This document shows positions 12,401 through 23,864 of a stretch of DNA of 64,000 bases, piece by piece. The stretch is taken from positions 20,319,158 to 20,383,157 of the forward strand of contig CM041097.1 in assembly GCA_023079485.1 (NCBI GenBank), read 5' to 3'. Within the stretch, counting starts at the first letter, position 1, and every line of letters begins with the position of its first letter. Made by a program: the position numbers and the translations under genes. This stretch comes from Archilochus colubris. Its lineage: Eukaryota; Chordata; Aves; Apodiformes; Trochilidae. A model generated the notes under the pieces. The model made no database searches. It had not been told where the DNA came from and saw only the letters and a program-made list of their open reading frames with translations.

Positions 12401-15400
12401 TCCATTCCCCTTGAAAATAATCATGTGTAGTAGATAAAATAATGGGTTTACAACTAGTGCCTGAAGACACTCAACATATTTAAAGCAATTTCACTATTTG
12501 AATTTTTCTCCAGTCATTTTTCAGGCATAGTGAAGATAAATGGATTCTGTGAAGGGTTTCCTTGAGCTCTGACCTCAAATCTTGGTCCAGAAATGTTGGA
12601 CAGTGGCAGGTGAAGGAATGTTGGGGCTCAAGGAGCCCTTTGGATATTACCCAGTCAAAAACTTCAGGAATTTACAAAGCCAGGTAACTGCAGCCCTGCG
12701 CAAGGCACTGCACTGCCTTCTCTTTTCTGTCTGGATATTCTGAGGGAAATCAACATGGAAGTATCAGTCCACAGCAGAGAAATGCTGGGTAACAACTGGT
12801 GTTCTTCCTGTAGGGTTCAGATTCCATGAGAAGGGCACCTCAGGATATCTTCAGCAGGATCAGACCTGAGTGAAGTGAGTGTAAATACACTGCAAGCCAT
12901 GCAGAGTTTGGCCATTAGAGCTGGCAGGAGGAGTTACCTTCAGCTCTATCTTACTCCAGAAAAAGACTGAGGGCATTAAATGCTTTTGAAGATGGGATCA
13001 GAGTGGAAAGGTGGAGCTGCTCTTTTGAAGTGCTCAGAAGCCTCCTGCTGCTGTTCAGCCCCAGAGCCCAGCAGTGGGATGAGCACAGGAGAGATGCTCA
13101 TGGCCTGGAGCTTGTGAAGAGATTCTAAATAACAGGGGCTGTGATTTTTGTTATATATATGTATTTTATTTTTTTGTGGTTCCTCTTTCTTGCCTTTAAG
13201 ACAGAAATGTTTTATCCTTGAAGTGCAACAGCAAAGCCTTTAGAAACTTTCTACAGCTCTGTGTTTCATGGGGGGGTGGGTGCTGGTTGTCTGATGAGGT
13301 CTGGGTGTTGGGGTGCAGCTCCCCCCCTGGGGTGCTGGTGGGGCCAGAGGAAAAGGCCAGCACTGCCCTGCCCCAGGCTTCACTTAAACAACTCCAGTCT
13401 GTGAAATTCCAGAGGTGAGACTGGCTGCATTTGCAGGAAAACCCAACAAAGCTTGGAAGTGTTTGCTGGCCAACTAACAGAGACTGCACCAGGAGCTTCT
13501 CCAAGGCTCTCTCTGAAGCATCAGAAAGCTGTGGGGTGTCAGGTAAGGGGGAGCAGGTGGGTCAGCTTGACCTTAAACTCTGGACTATTGACTAACTCAG
13601 GTGTCCATGCCAACTGATCCCAGGTATTTCTCTGTTTGAGAGATTAGGAATAAGAGGGTCAGCTCCTCACTTCTTTCAGTGTTCCATGCAGCTCCAGCCA
13701 GGACAAAAATTTCTTTTTTACTGACACAATTACTGCCACCTGGATGACTACAAAGATCCAGCATTATCAACCAATTGTCCCTACATCTGAGCTGCTTTTC
13801 CCAGCAGTGATTTATGGGTCTGTGACAAGGAGACCCTTTTCTAATAAAAGGTTGTTTTTTTTTTTCCAAATGGATTTGTACCAGTTTCCTAGGTCATAGT
13901 CCTTATTTCACTTCTTTTGTCTGCCAGTTGCTCTGGCTGTTAAACAGCTTTAAAATGAAAGTGTGATTATTCAGAAATCACTTCATAAAACATTATATGC
14001 CATTTGCCACCACTTCTGCCTTTATGTCCTGCACTAGGCAAGAGAAACTGCTGAGTTTGAACTAGGGATGGAAAGTTCATTATGGCTAATTGTTGATTAG
14101 ATAGGAAAGTGGATGATAGAAAAGCAATCAGAAACATCTAATTGTCTTCACCGTGGACATGAGGCTTCACAGATGGAGGGAGCAGGCAGCACCAGTGGTG
14201 GCACCAGGATTGCTCATAGATCTCTTGTTAATGCAGGCTGACAAATATGGGGCAAACATAGAATATTTCACTGCTGTCACCCTTGTTCACCTTCTGGAAG
14301 GTGAATAAATTAATGGTAAATTGTATTTTTCAAGGAAAAAAAGTACTGGTGACAATGGAGGGGTTGGGTGCTTTGCTGAGGAGGAAGGTGGGGTTTTGAC
14401 AACAGTTTTAAAGCATTTATCTGATATTTCCTTCTTCAGGTTGATCTCTTGATGTTGTTGATCTGATGATCTGATCCATATCCCAGGTATAGGACAGGCA
14501 GTTTCCAGAGCACACCTGGGGCTAGGTTGTGGGGAAATGCTTTTGTGGACCAAGGGATCCTCCCCAAGGAGAGAGAGAACAAAAGGAAATTGCAGTTGCC
14601 AGTGTCTTTTTCTTTTACAATAATGAAATGCTAAAAATGATATCAAGAGCCTCAGATGTGAGTAGGATCAGGATTTGCCTTGGTCTGAGCAGAACTATTT
14701 GTGTGTGAGATGGTATTGCACCACCTGGGGGAACTGGAAGTAGGAATCTGGGACAGGATTTTACTTATTTAGAGTAGGATGGTAACTGATGGAGGGAAAG
14801 CAGAAGGAATTAAAGCCAAAACATTTAGATATGGGACAAAGAAAATAAATTTACTTTCTGTATTTTATGTAACTGGGCTAAGAATGAACTATGCAACAAG
14901 TAATGATTAGGGATATTGTGATGTGGAAAAGAGACACGTCCTTCTCCCATAACCAGTGTGTGAAAATGAAGAAAGAAAAAGGCCAACCAGCAAGAGAGTG
15001 AAAAGAGCAAGAAAATAAAGATCTGTTTTAAAGAATGGGGCCTTTAGAGCTAACCTAAAAGGCAGAATGTTCTCTGAAGCTAGTGTGCAAGGTTAAACTT
15101 GTACATATTTCTCTCCACCCAAAGTCTGCTTTTTCCAAGCCTCATTAACCATTTTGTTGAACATTACAACCATTACTCTTCTGCCAGGTTATATCACATT
15201 TTTCAGCCTTTTAGGTACAGACCTTAGAATTATTGATCCAATGAATCATACTGACTTAGGTGCTGCTGAAACACTGCTGCAGAAACCAGGATGTTGCCTA
15301 AATATTGCACTTTTTTCTTCCTTTTCCCTTTTCCCGCATGAGATCTGAGCACCAAACAGGCATCCAGCCCTCAGCACCTCAGGTTAGTGACACTATTTTG

Positions 15401-15950
15401 CCATTGTGCTTGCTAACTGGGTTTATTTGGCACACAGGAGGAGGAGCATGAGCAGGTCTGACCGTTCTCTTGGTGCTGTAACCCCCAGCCAAAGAGGCTC
15501 TGTCAGAATCCCCCACTTGCACCTCGGATGTCTGGAATATTCACAGATGTGACAGGAGCAGACAGGCAGTGCTCACCCACTTTCTTCTTGTGTTTTGGGA
15601 ATGCCAAAACATTGCCAAACAGCAAGCTCTTTGTGTGAGCAGTGGGGTGAGGCTGAGCCCCAGCTGCCAGAGGGCACGTGTGGGCATTGCTTTAGGAGCT
15701 GGGGGATTTTTTTTGTCTTGTAATCAGGATTAGGGCTCTTCAAGAATGGGCCTGGAGTTTATCCACCACACCAATGATCAGTAAAAGCTGAAGTCTAGAA
15801 GAAGGATGCAGCCAGCTGTGGTTCTGTCTCAGACTCTCTTGGTGGTTACTGGCCATTAAAAAAAAAAAAGAAGTATCAGGTCTTTGGGAGGAGATGCAGT
15901 GAAATCACTGCTGAAACCAGTGGTAGTTGGAGGTGTGAGAAGTTGTCCTC
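9414..15950. other. Unique non-coding sequence with two small microsatellites
   Basis: No gene recognised. Short TG and TG/TA microsatellites lie at 9455-9472 and 9686-9708. Splice-like open intervals occur at 10994-11154 and 13437-13542 (see findings). At 14030-14160 there is an AT-rich, homeodomain-motif-containing patch (TGGCTAATTG, TTGATTAG). The 143-codon minus-strand frame at 11011-11442 overlaps the plus-strand candidate exon and resembles no known protein. Confidence 0.5.
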
Positions 15951-16140
15951 TGCCGGATATATGTACCCTAATTAGAGCTGTTAATAAACTTTGATCAGTG
16001 GCTGTAAGAGACAGGATAAGACAATAACAATAAACTGATTACAGTTGAGATATTAAAGACTCCCAAGCATCTGACAAGACTGAGATAAAACAAGAACAAA
16101 TAATTTAATCCTGAAAAACTCAGCGCTGGTGCACGCATCT
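15951..16140. promoter_or_regulatory. Possible enhancer-like conserved non-coding element
   Basis: Compact AT-rich block packed with transcription-factor-like words: TAATTA (15969-15974, homeodomain core), CTTTGATCA (15989-15997, TCF/LEF consensus) and AACAAT (16026-16031, SOX core). Further TAAT and GATA cores follow to about 16115. All frames are broken, so it is not coding. The motif cluster is directly visible. Enhancer function is inferred, and such words also occur by chance in AT-rich DNA. Confidence 0.25.
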
Positions 16141-17089
16141 CAGATTGGATCCAGATGTCTTTAGGAAAAAAAAAAAAGCATCAATTTATCCAGGGGGAAG
16201 CCTGAAAATAGACTGCAGGCAGGGTGTACAGAGAAGAGATGAAGAGTCGTGTCTGTAGAGCAAAGTATTGTTTCTTTTTTCCTTTTTTTCATTGTTTCAG
16301 TGCCTGCAGTAGGACAGGAGCAGCCAGTATGGAAGAGCCTGTGACAGAGGGAAGGCAGGGGAAGCACAGATGCTCTCTGCCTTGCTCATCTCTCAAGTTG
16401 CTCCAGGGAATTTGTAGTGGAGTTAGGAACAAGATGTTCTGAGTCTTGGAGCAGTATTTGAACATCAGGTTTCCTTTGTCTTCTCTCTCAAGTATTTCAC
16501 ATCTGGGTTTCTGGTGTGCTCGGGCTTCTTAAAGCTGCCAGAGAAATCCTGAACCTTCCTCCAGTGCTACAGGGCACTGGCTCTAGACAGGAGTACAAGA
16601 GTTTCTTGTAAATAATGTAAATAAGAGACAATCTCTCTGATTAGTAGATAAATTATTATGATCTTTAAACATACCAAACAAGGCTAACTATACTGTAAGA
16701 ACTTCTGTCTTCTTCATTGGAGACTGAAATGCATCACTCACAAGCTTAACAGCTCCCAGGGATTAGAGAACTGCACCTGGATATCCACTTGACTGCAAAA
16801 CATACCCTGGCAACGAGTTAAACCAACAAGTTCTGTAGAGCTGAGTTGCCCTCTCTAAGTTCAAGAGAAATGAGCTGTATGGTCTCGTTTGTAGAAAAAC
16901 ATTTTAATGGAGTATTCAAGAGAATCTTCCCAGTACACGTGTTGTTTTTAAGGATAAAGGGGTTGAAATAGTTAATAATTTTGAATGAAATTAAATTTTC
17001 TTCAGCAGAGCAAAGAACAAAAAGCTGTGGTAATTCTCTTGCAGCTTTCCAAAACAATTAGGTAGTAATGACTGCTGAAAAGACTTTCA
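16141..17089. other. Unique non-coding sequence
   Basis: A short A run lies at about 16166-16178 and a T-rich patch at 16268-16290. I see no exon, RNA gene or repeat of note. Confidence 0.55.
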
Positions 17090-17290
17090 TGTTGTTTCAA
17101 ACACTGGCTGGAACAATTGGAAACTACAAATTTTCCTCATTGTGACCTTATTATCTGAAAGGAAATGACTAATTTGGAGTTTGTTATTACTGTTTTATAG
17201 TCCATGAAATATAAGTAGATAAGTAAACATCTCCACGAATTTAAATATATAAGACACATAATGTGAAATAGTTAAAAATTAAATAGTTCT
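17090..17290. promoter_or_regulatory. AT-rich stretch, possible conserved non-coding element
   Basis: About 70% A+T and free of simple repeats, with several motif-like words (GGAACAATTGG, ATTGTGACC, TTATTATC, GACTAATTTGG). No open frame of useful length. The texture fits a conserved non-coding element, but so would neutral AT-rich intergenic DNA. Confidence 0.15.
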
Positions 17291-20200
17291 TTAGCTGAGG
17301 CTGAGCCGGGCTAAATTCTAACCAGGGCTGGAGTGAGGCAACTACTGTGGGGGTGTTATTTTATTTTTTTTTTAAGAACAGAAATGCTCTCTCTCAGCAG
17401 GCATATTTTTCATAGCCATTTGTGCCCTAAATATCCTGTAAGCACAGGCAGCAGGGTCAGCACCACATCCCTGCCTCCTCTGGTCAGAAGATGTCCACGG
17501 AGCCAACGTCTGCTCCAGGCAGAGGGGTGAGGACCAACAAGTGCTGGAGGAAGACAGGATGCTGGTGGGTACTGGTGGGAGCTGGTGGGTGGGAGAGGGG
17601 AGGGTTGGCCCCAGATAACACAGACTGTGCTACTTTACACCACCAACAGCCACATCCCCTCCAGCAGGTATGGACTTATAGTTCATTTAAAGGATGACCT
17701 GTCCTAACCCGAGGAGACCTCAGAATTATTGCCTGTTGTCTTTCAGTGGGACTACTTATCCTGAAACTCCTCATTTTTCACCTCAACTTGAGTATACGAG
17801 TAAGCAGTGACATGTGAATAACATTTGAAAGGATGGGTTCCTCAGCTTTAAAAAGTTGTTGATGGAAGTATTTCTAGTAACAGAGCAGCAACAAGAAGCA
17901 GTGTTTCTGGTGTGGAATCTCTAGCATATCATGAGGTCTGGATTTCTCTTCCCAGAAATGCCAATATTAATCTTGCTCCTTGGCATGTCAGGCCAGGGCC
18001 TGTCTGTCTCCAGGCTGCTGGTTCCTCAGCTCTGAGCTGCTCACTGACTCTCACCCAGTTGTCCTGCCCTGGGAACTCCCTCCAGCTCCACACCAGATGC
18101 TGCTCCTGGCATTTCACCTCACCCCTCACCTCCTCTGTGTGGATTAACTGTCCCTGAGCTCTACCCGAGAGGAATTTTTCCAGGATATTTTGATCCTCAT
18201 CCAGACCATGTGCATTTCCTTCCCTTTCTAGCACAGTAAATGTGTTGTTGGAAGTGGATCTCCCTCTGGATCTCCTCCTGCCCCTTTCTCCCCCTCTCCC
18301 CTCTCCCACCACCACCCCTTGTCCTGCCAGCGCTTCCCGACACCTCCCCAACCCCCTCCCTCAACTCCCTTTGTGTTACACCACCCCAGAGAGCAGGGAA
18401 AAAAAGTCCCAATCATTTTTGTAAGCTGTTCCATTAACTTTTCAATCCCTTTTGACACCTTGTTGTGCTCTGCTGGCTGTAGCTCTGCCCCCTGGCACTG
18501 CTCAGGTCAGTGACAAGCTGGAACTTCTGCTCCCTGCTCTTTGGCTGTCCCAATCTCCAGACCTCAGCCCCGCTCTGTTTTCCCTCCCCTAGCATCCCAT
18601 CCATCCCATCACACAGGTTTTCAGCTCCCCAGCTGCCTCCTCTGCTCTCTTTCCTACAAGGCCAAGAAAAGTGGGATCCCAAGTCCTGATTTCTGGGCTG
18701 TGCCATAAAGAATAAGGATTATGATCATTGGTGCCACTCTGATTCATTCCATCACAGTATCTCTTCAGGGCACAGGAGTGTCGTTTTATGGTAACAACAG
18801 AGATAAATTCTGCCCCCTTATTTTTCATGACCACTTGCTGGGTGTATATCAGTTGTCCCCTCATCCAGGTACTTGCTTCTGCTTTGGGGATAATAAAAAT
18901 ATCCCAGTTGTCTAGGTAATGAAGCTGCTGAAACAAACCCTGAAGTGTGTTTTACAACAGAATGTGATTGTGATAATTTTTCACGTGTTAGAAAAGGAGG
19001 ATGCTGGCTTTCTCTGGGTGATGTTTGGGTTTATGTTTTGTTGGGATTATTTATTTATTTATTTTCACATCCCCAACTTGTAGGCATGTGGAAGATCCCC
19101 TTTTTCATGGGGACTCAGAAACAGCTCAGCATTTGCCAGCTGAGTGCACTGAAAAAACCCCTGTCCTTGGGAGGCTGCAGCAATTGTTCTTGTTGAAACA
19201 AAAGGAGTCTGATGAAAGAGTTTTCATCTGCCCCTCGGGTATTCAGAGGGAAAGGAAAGGCGTGTGAAGTGTCTCTGGAGACTGGGAATGAGTGTGGCAA
19301 CTGTAATCACAATATTCATATTTATTTACACTTCTTGGCAAGCTGCTGTCTGCATAATGCTGTTAGAGGTTGGTTTAGCTTCAGGTTTCCCTCCCTGCAC
19401 CTTGGGCAGTTTCAAGGTCTGGTTACACTGTCATGGATCAAAACCAGGAGGCCCCACTCCTTAAGTTCTCTGTGGAGTTCCCAGTGGGAAGATCTACTGG
19501 GGTGATTCAAATAAACTGATGCAGATCCCAGTTCTGCTCTTCTGAAACTTCCTGGTAGTGTCAGCTTCTGGTTTGTGTGGTTAAAGAAAGGGTTTCCAGG
19601 TGGGCATCTGGCTCTTACAGCTTTTGGGTTGTGGAAGATGTGTTTTGGTAAGGTCTGTAACTGCACAGCCCCAGCAGTGCCCTGTCAGGGCAGACACCAA
19701 GAAGGATGAAGCTTCCTTTAGGAACAGTGACATTGATGGGAAGTCCTCTTCATTCAGGCTGTGAATATCGTGATCATCTGACAAACCTCTTGGTGCAGGG
19801 GGAGTGACAGCAGAAAGGCTGTTGACAGTACAAACATTTTTCTTCAGAGCTTGACAGGCTGAAGGAGACTTGTCTCAGGTCTCACCGGTAATAAGACCTT
19901 GCCAACATCCCGTCATGTCCTGTCACTCCTCGTTTCACATACAATCATTTCACAAGGGGCACTGCAACCCTGCCTGCTGCAGGAAGGCGCTGCAGGACGC
20001 TTGTCTGGAGGCAGAGGGACAGGGGAGCTGTGTCTGCTGCTGAGCAGCACGGGCAGGGCAGAGGGGAGCAGCAGGGCTCTGCTTACAGCCTGCTGCTGAC
20101 ACACAAGCTCTGCAGGGGGGAGATCCACAGGAGAAAGACATGAAACAGTTATTCCGAAAAGTGTATCCTTCTCTGTGGGAAATAACCTCGCCTCTCGTTT

Positions 20201-20698
20201 GCAGTAACCACAAGAAGGAAGGTGAGAAGTGGATGTGGTTACCTAAGATCTTCAGAGAGAGGGTGAGATCCAGCCTGGAGCAGTTTTCAGCTGGAAAGGA
20301 CCAGCAGTGAGCACAGAGCTGGGTTAGGTAAGAGAGGTTCGGTTCAGCCGTGTGCTCCTAACAGAACAGGGTGTAGGGAATGAGACAAAGTTTGTTTCAT
20401 TATCTGCATTATGGTTCCACATCATGTTTAGAAATATGAAATATTCCACTGCATTCAATTTCCTGCCAGAAGGATATATATTTTTTTTCAATTATTCCTA
20501 TTATTATTGTTTTATTTTACCAAAACCAAGGTGCAAACTCTCCCACTTCCCCACGTGGCTGTGAGTAACTGTGAGTTTCTTGCTAAGCCTGTGGCTCAGC
20601 CCAGCACAGGTGAAGGGTCAGAACTGGCTGAGATGGTTAAAAACTCCAGTTCCTCCAAAAAGAACAGCTCAGCCAGCAGTCCTGCCCCTGGCACCCCA
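17291..20698. other. Unique non-coding sequence with a pyrimidine-rich patch
   Basis: No gene recognised. At 18255-18370 there is a C/T-rich stretch, mirrored on the minus strand as a Gly-Arg-Glu-rich 140-codon frame (17929-18351). That frame is a composition effect. A region rich in CTG and CAG words at 19940-20110 carries open frames on both strands but has no recognisable domain. Confidence 0.5.
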
Positions 20699-20898
20699 GA
20701 GCTCTGAAACGTGAATTTCAAGTAATCCACATAACTGTATGTCAGACCTTATAAAGAACCAAAAACAGTCTTTTGCTGCCATGATTTCCTGTGCATGTTG
20801 AAAGTACAGCACACTGTACAGAACTTTTAATTAAGACAAGGTAAATTCTGCTGCTTCTGTCTCATTTCTCTGTCATGTCATGCCTCTTGCATTGCCAG

Positions 20899-20961
20899 CA
20901 ACTGCTGAACCAGCCAGACAATATCACTTTACCCAGAGGAACATGCTGTACTCACATAAAG
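20899..20961 (+). other. Candidate small exon (63 nt) bounded by strong splice sites
   Basis: Upstream is a long pyrimidine-rich run ending TTGCATTGCCAG. Downstream is AAAG followed by GTAGGTATTT. The 63-nt interval is a multiple of three and open in two frames. One frame reads QLLNQPDNITLPRGTCCTHIK; the other begins TAEPARQYHF. Neither resembles a protein family I know. The 200 bases upstream (20700-20898) are AT-rich and complex and could be conserved. It could be an exon of a long non-coding RNA, a small coding exon, or chance. Open frames of only 21 codons are common. Confidence 0.18.
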
Positions 20962-22805
20962 GTAGGTATTTTTCTTTTACTGAAATGGATTCTTGAAAAA
21001 TATATTCAGAAGTAAGTGAAAAGAAAGGATACAAACTGCCAGAAAATGCCCATATTGAGAATGTAGATTTCTGTTCCTTCTTTGTCTATGTAATACCTGG
21101 AGTCCTTGTGCTGCTGTTTGTAGTAAATTATGTATCACCTCTTCCTGACTTCCTGCTATTATGTTCTCTGTTACCTATTTTTCATTCCCCTACTCATAAT
21201 ACTCCTTCCTCTTCACAACATGTCATAAAATAGAAAATGACTAAGTTTGAGGATCAGATTAGAAGAAAATGATAGTGGGTGAGGCAAATAACTGTGGGGC
21301 CCGTGTAACAGCTCCAGCTGCATGCACTTTTTCTGGTTAATGGTAAATACTTTGCCAGTCATTCTGACATTATTTTCACATTTTGCGTCAATGATTTTTT
21401 GTTATTCTGGTCATGAGGGGAAGAAGTGAAGGAAGAGCTCCCACAAAACTACAGAGAGCTGCTTGGTTGGTGGATGTGCGTGTGTATATATAAATATATA
21501 TATAGTGGGATACGGAGAGATGGGTTTTGTTCATTTCCTTGAAAAAGAAAATGGAATTTTTTCTGTTTCTCCAGTCAGGCAATGTCTAAAATTGTTGGTT
21601 ATCCTGCCAGGGCCTGGCCAGGGTCTCTCCTGGTGATCTTAGCCATAAGAATTCCACCGGGGCACCAACTGCTGTCCTCCCAAACATGTTGGCCACCTGT
21701 ATTTTATGACTAAGATATGAACAGCAGTGGGTTTTGTTTTGATTTTTTGGGTTGTTTCTGTTTTGTTTAAAGATAGAGTTAATAAATGCTGCACAAGAGT
21801 TTCAGCCTAAATCAAGAGATTTGTGAAGTAATTAAGGAGACAGAGTCCTGGAGTCAGAGAACTCATATTTGGAGGCTGGTGCCTGTGGTGAGATGCTGCA
21901 GAGCCATCAGTAAGACTGTCATGCTGCTCCCTGAGTAAAGAACTCACATAGTATTGCAAATACATTTGCTAAAAATGCATATGATGATGATAGAGCTCGG
22001 GTGAGTTTCAGTCTGTGGCTTTTTCCCCCCGGTAAAATAAATGAGGGTTATTTTTTTTCTGACCCTGCTGTGTGCTAGTGTAGCATGAAAATCCTATTTA
22101 TTGAAAAATAGGTTGCAGAGTGAGTTCTAGGGCTTGAATTTATTCTCAGATAGCAAGGAGTACACTGTGGCTTTCCCATATATTTAAGATTGTAGGGTTA
22201 AGGGTGAATTATGTGCTTTTAATGGGATGTTAACTTCTGAAAATGTAACTTCATTGATAAGCCTTAGAATATGCTTTAGATGGATTTTGTACTTGGTAGC
22301 AGTCTCAACTCCCTCTCGTTTCACACAGAACTGAAAGAAAAACTCCTTATATCCCCCGTGGAAATCCCCACCACAGCGTGGCACAGTGACATTGCTGGTT
22401 ATCCTGCCGTGTGCTGCCTGTACCCAAGGGAAGGGAGGCAGTGACCTTGGGGTGTCACCCAGAAATCCCACTGCTCCCACCTGGCACAGACCCCAAAGCC
22501 ACCGCTTTCCTTCCAGTGGCTAACAGATAAAAACTCCTCATGTCTGAGGAAAAGTGTTGATGCTGCTGCACATTCACCGTGGGTACTTTTCCTTTTTAAC
22601 AGAATAGTTAAGGAAAAGTCACCCAGCAATGTCTCGAAGTGAATTTCGGTTGCTAAAGCTCCTTCACTTTGACCAATGTTTCTGTGCTTGGACCCAGAGA
22701 CCATTGGTACCCCTGAACACTGGGCTAGGAGGGGAGCAGCAACACTGAGGTGTTAGGCAGGAATCCTCCTCTTCAGCTGGGGAATTCTGTTTCCATGAGC
22801 TTTTT
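20962..22805. other. Unique non-coding sequence with a TA microsatellite
   Basis: A short (TA)n tract lies at about 21484-21504. Otherwise mixed unique DNA with many stops in every frame. No exon, RNA gene or transposon was recognised. Confidence 0.55.
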
Positions 22806-23030
22806 GAAAGGAGAGGAGAATTTCAGAAAGGAGCATTTTGGAAAGGAGCGTTTCAGGAAGGAGAGAAGTGAGAAAAGAGGAGTGTTTGAGGAAAGAGGAG
22901 TGTTTGAGAAAGGAGGAGAGGAGCATTTTAGAAAGGAATATAGGAGGAAAGGAGTGTTTTAGAAAGGAGGAGTGTTTTACAAAAGAGGAGTGTTTTAGAA
23001 AGGAGTAGAGGAGTGTTTCAGTGAAGAGAA
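22806..23030. repeat. GA-rich minisatellite, degenerate 15-18-bp units
   Basis: Imperfect tandem units built from GAAAGGAG plus AGTGTTTTA or similar, spaced about 15-18 bp. The plus strand is strongly purine-rich. A 70-codon frame through the left half (Arg-Lys-Glu-Arg-Phe repeats) is a repeat artefact. The array ends where the CpG island begins, so it may mark the edge of open chromatin or simply be an older duplication. Confidence 0.85.
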
Positions 23031-23352
23031 GACCCTTTTTCAGAGAGGAGCCAGGAAGCGGCGGGTGTTCAGTCAGCCCCGCACAGCCCCCTCAGCCACT
23101 GGGCCAAGCGATCCACAGCCGCCCACCAGAACCAGTGCCTTCCAGACACCCAGAAACCGCTGCCGCGGGCCAGGCCGAGGGGGAAGAACCTTGAAGGAAG
23201 CCCCGTCCATAACCCCAGCCGGTGGGGCTGGCTCAGGGGTCCCCATCCCGGCTGCGGACCCCCCGTCCCAAGGCGCTCTCCCCGCCTGAGGTAACTCCCG
23301 CGCTCTCTCCCCCTTCCCGCCCCTTCCCGCCTCCCACGTGCTCCGCCCAACA

Positions 23353-23368
23353 GCGCCACCTGGCGGCG
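23353..23368 (-). promoter_or_regulatory. CTCF-like binding site
   Basis: Read on the minus strand, the core is CCGCCAGGTGGCGCTG. It agrees with the vertebrate CTCF consensus CCASYAGRKGGCRS at all core positions except the third base. The match is almost palindromic, so the plus strand also gives a weaker match. It sits inside the CpG island between GC boxes. CTCF sites of this quality often act as insulators or loop anchors. Occupancy is inferred, not shown. Confidence 0.55.
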
Positions 23369-23430
23369 CAGGGCGGCAGCGCTGGGGGTGGGAGGGGGCG
23401 GTCCCGGGACCCCGCGCTGCGGCGCTGCCG

Positions 23431-23480
23431 GTAATTGGGGGCGTTAATTAGGGGCGTTAATTGGAGGCGTTAATTGGGGC
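23431..23480. repeat. 13-bp tandem array of GTTAATT motifs at the island edge
   Basis: Four successive units of the form G(T)TAATTRGRGGC. GTTAATT starts at 23443, 23456 and 23469, after a shorter first copy GTAATT at 23431. Each unit carries a TAAT homeodomain core and resembles an HNF1 half site. The even 13-bp spacing is unusual inside a GC-rich island and could be a homotypic binding-site cluster or a young tandem duplication. Confidence 0.8.
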
Positions 23481-23693
23481 TTGGATTCCGCACCCCGGAG
23501 CCCAGCTTCCGCTCTGAGGTTGAGTCTGCTCCTTATGGGATGCACGGTGCCTCCGCGCATCGCTTAGGTCTGGGTCTGCAGCCGCTTAATTTATCTGAGA
23601 GCTGCAGGGTGGGGTTGGCTCCTCCTTGGGAGTGTTCAGAGAGGGAAGCACAAGGGCACCCCAGCACCCGAAAGAGAGGACAGGAAGAAGAAA

Positions 23694-23864
23694 AGTGAAA
23701 AAAAACCAACCAACCAAACAAACAAACAAAAAACCCCCAAAAAACCCAACCCCCCCCAAAAAAACCCCAACCCAACCAACCAACAAAAAAGCAAAAAACC
23801 CAAACCAAACCAAACCAAACCAAGCAAGAAAAAAAACCACCAAAAAATACCCAAAACAAAACCT
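23694..23864. repeat. A/C-rich simple sequence, (CAAA)n, (CCAAA)n and similar
   Basis: Made almost entirely of A and C: CCAAC, CAAA and CCAAA units with C8 and A7 runs. Open frames of 116-124 codons (Lys-Pro-Asn-Thr or Phe-Gly-Trp-Leu-Val repeats) are artefacts. T-rich sequence follows at about 23873-23955. Confidence 0.92.

Larger units (their letters stand above)
23045..23575. promoter_or_regulatory. CpG island, candidate promoter or insulator
   Basis: This is the only stretch in the window with dense CpG (GCGGCGGG, CGCGGGCC, CCGCGCTGCGGCGCTGCCGG and others) and high G+C. It contains an E-box CACGTG (23335-23340), an inverted GC box CCGCCC (23343-23348), a GC box GGGGGCGG (about 23394-23401) and a CTCF-like site. 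No TATA box is obvious, as is typical of CpG-island promoters. Open frames exist on both strands (about 75 and 96 codons), as expected in stop-poor GC-rich DNA, and neither looks like a known protein. A donor-like GAG/GTAACT occurs at 23289-23296. Orientation cannot be decided. Vertebrate CpG islands usually mark promoters, so a transcript (coding first exon or long non-coding RNA) may begin here. Confidence 0.65.

Noticed and set aside
13437..13542. 106-nt splice-like interval (GCAG ... CAG/GTAAGG)
   Set aside because: Acceptor has a weak pyrimidine tract and the 35-codon frame has no known relatives. Not distinguishable from chance.
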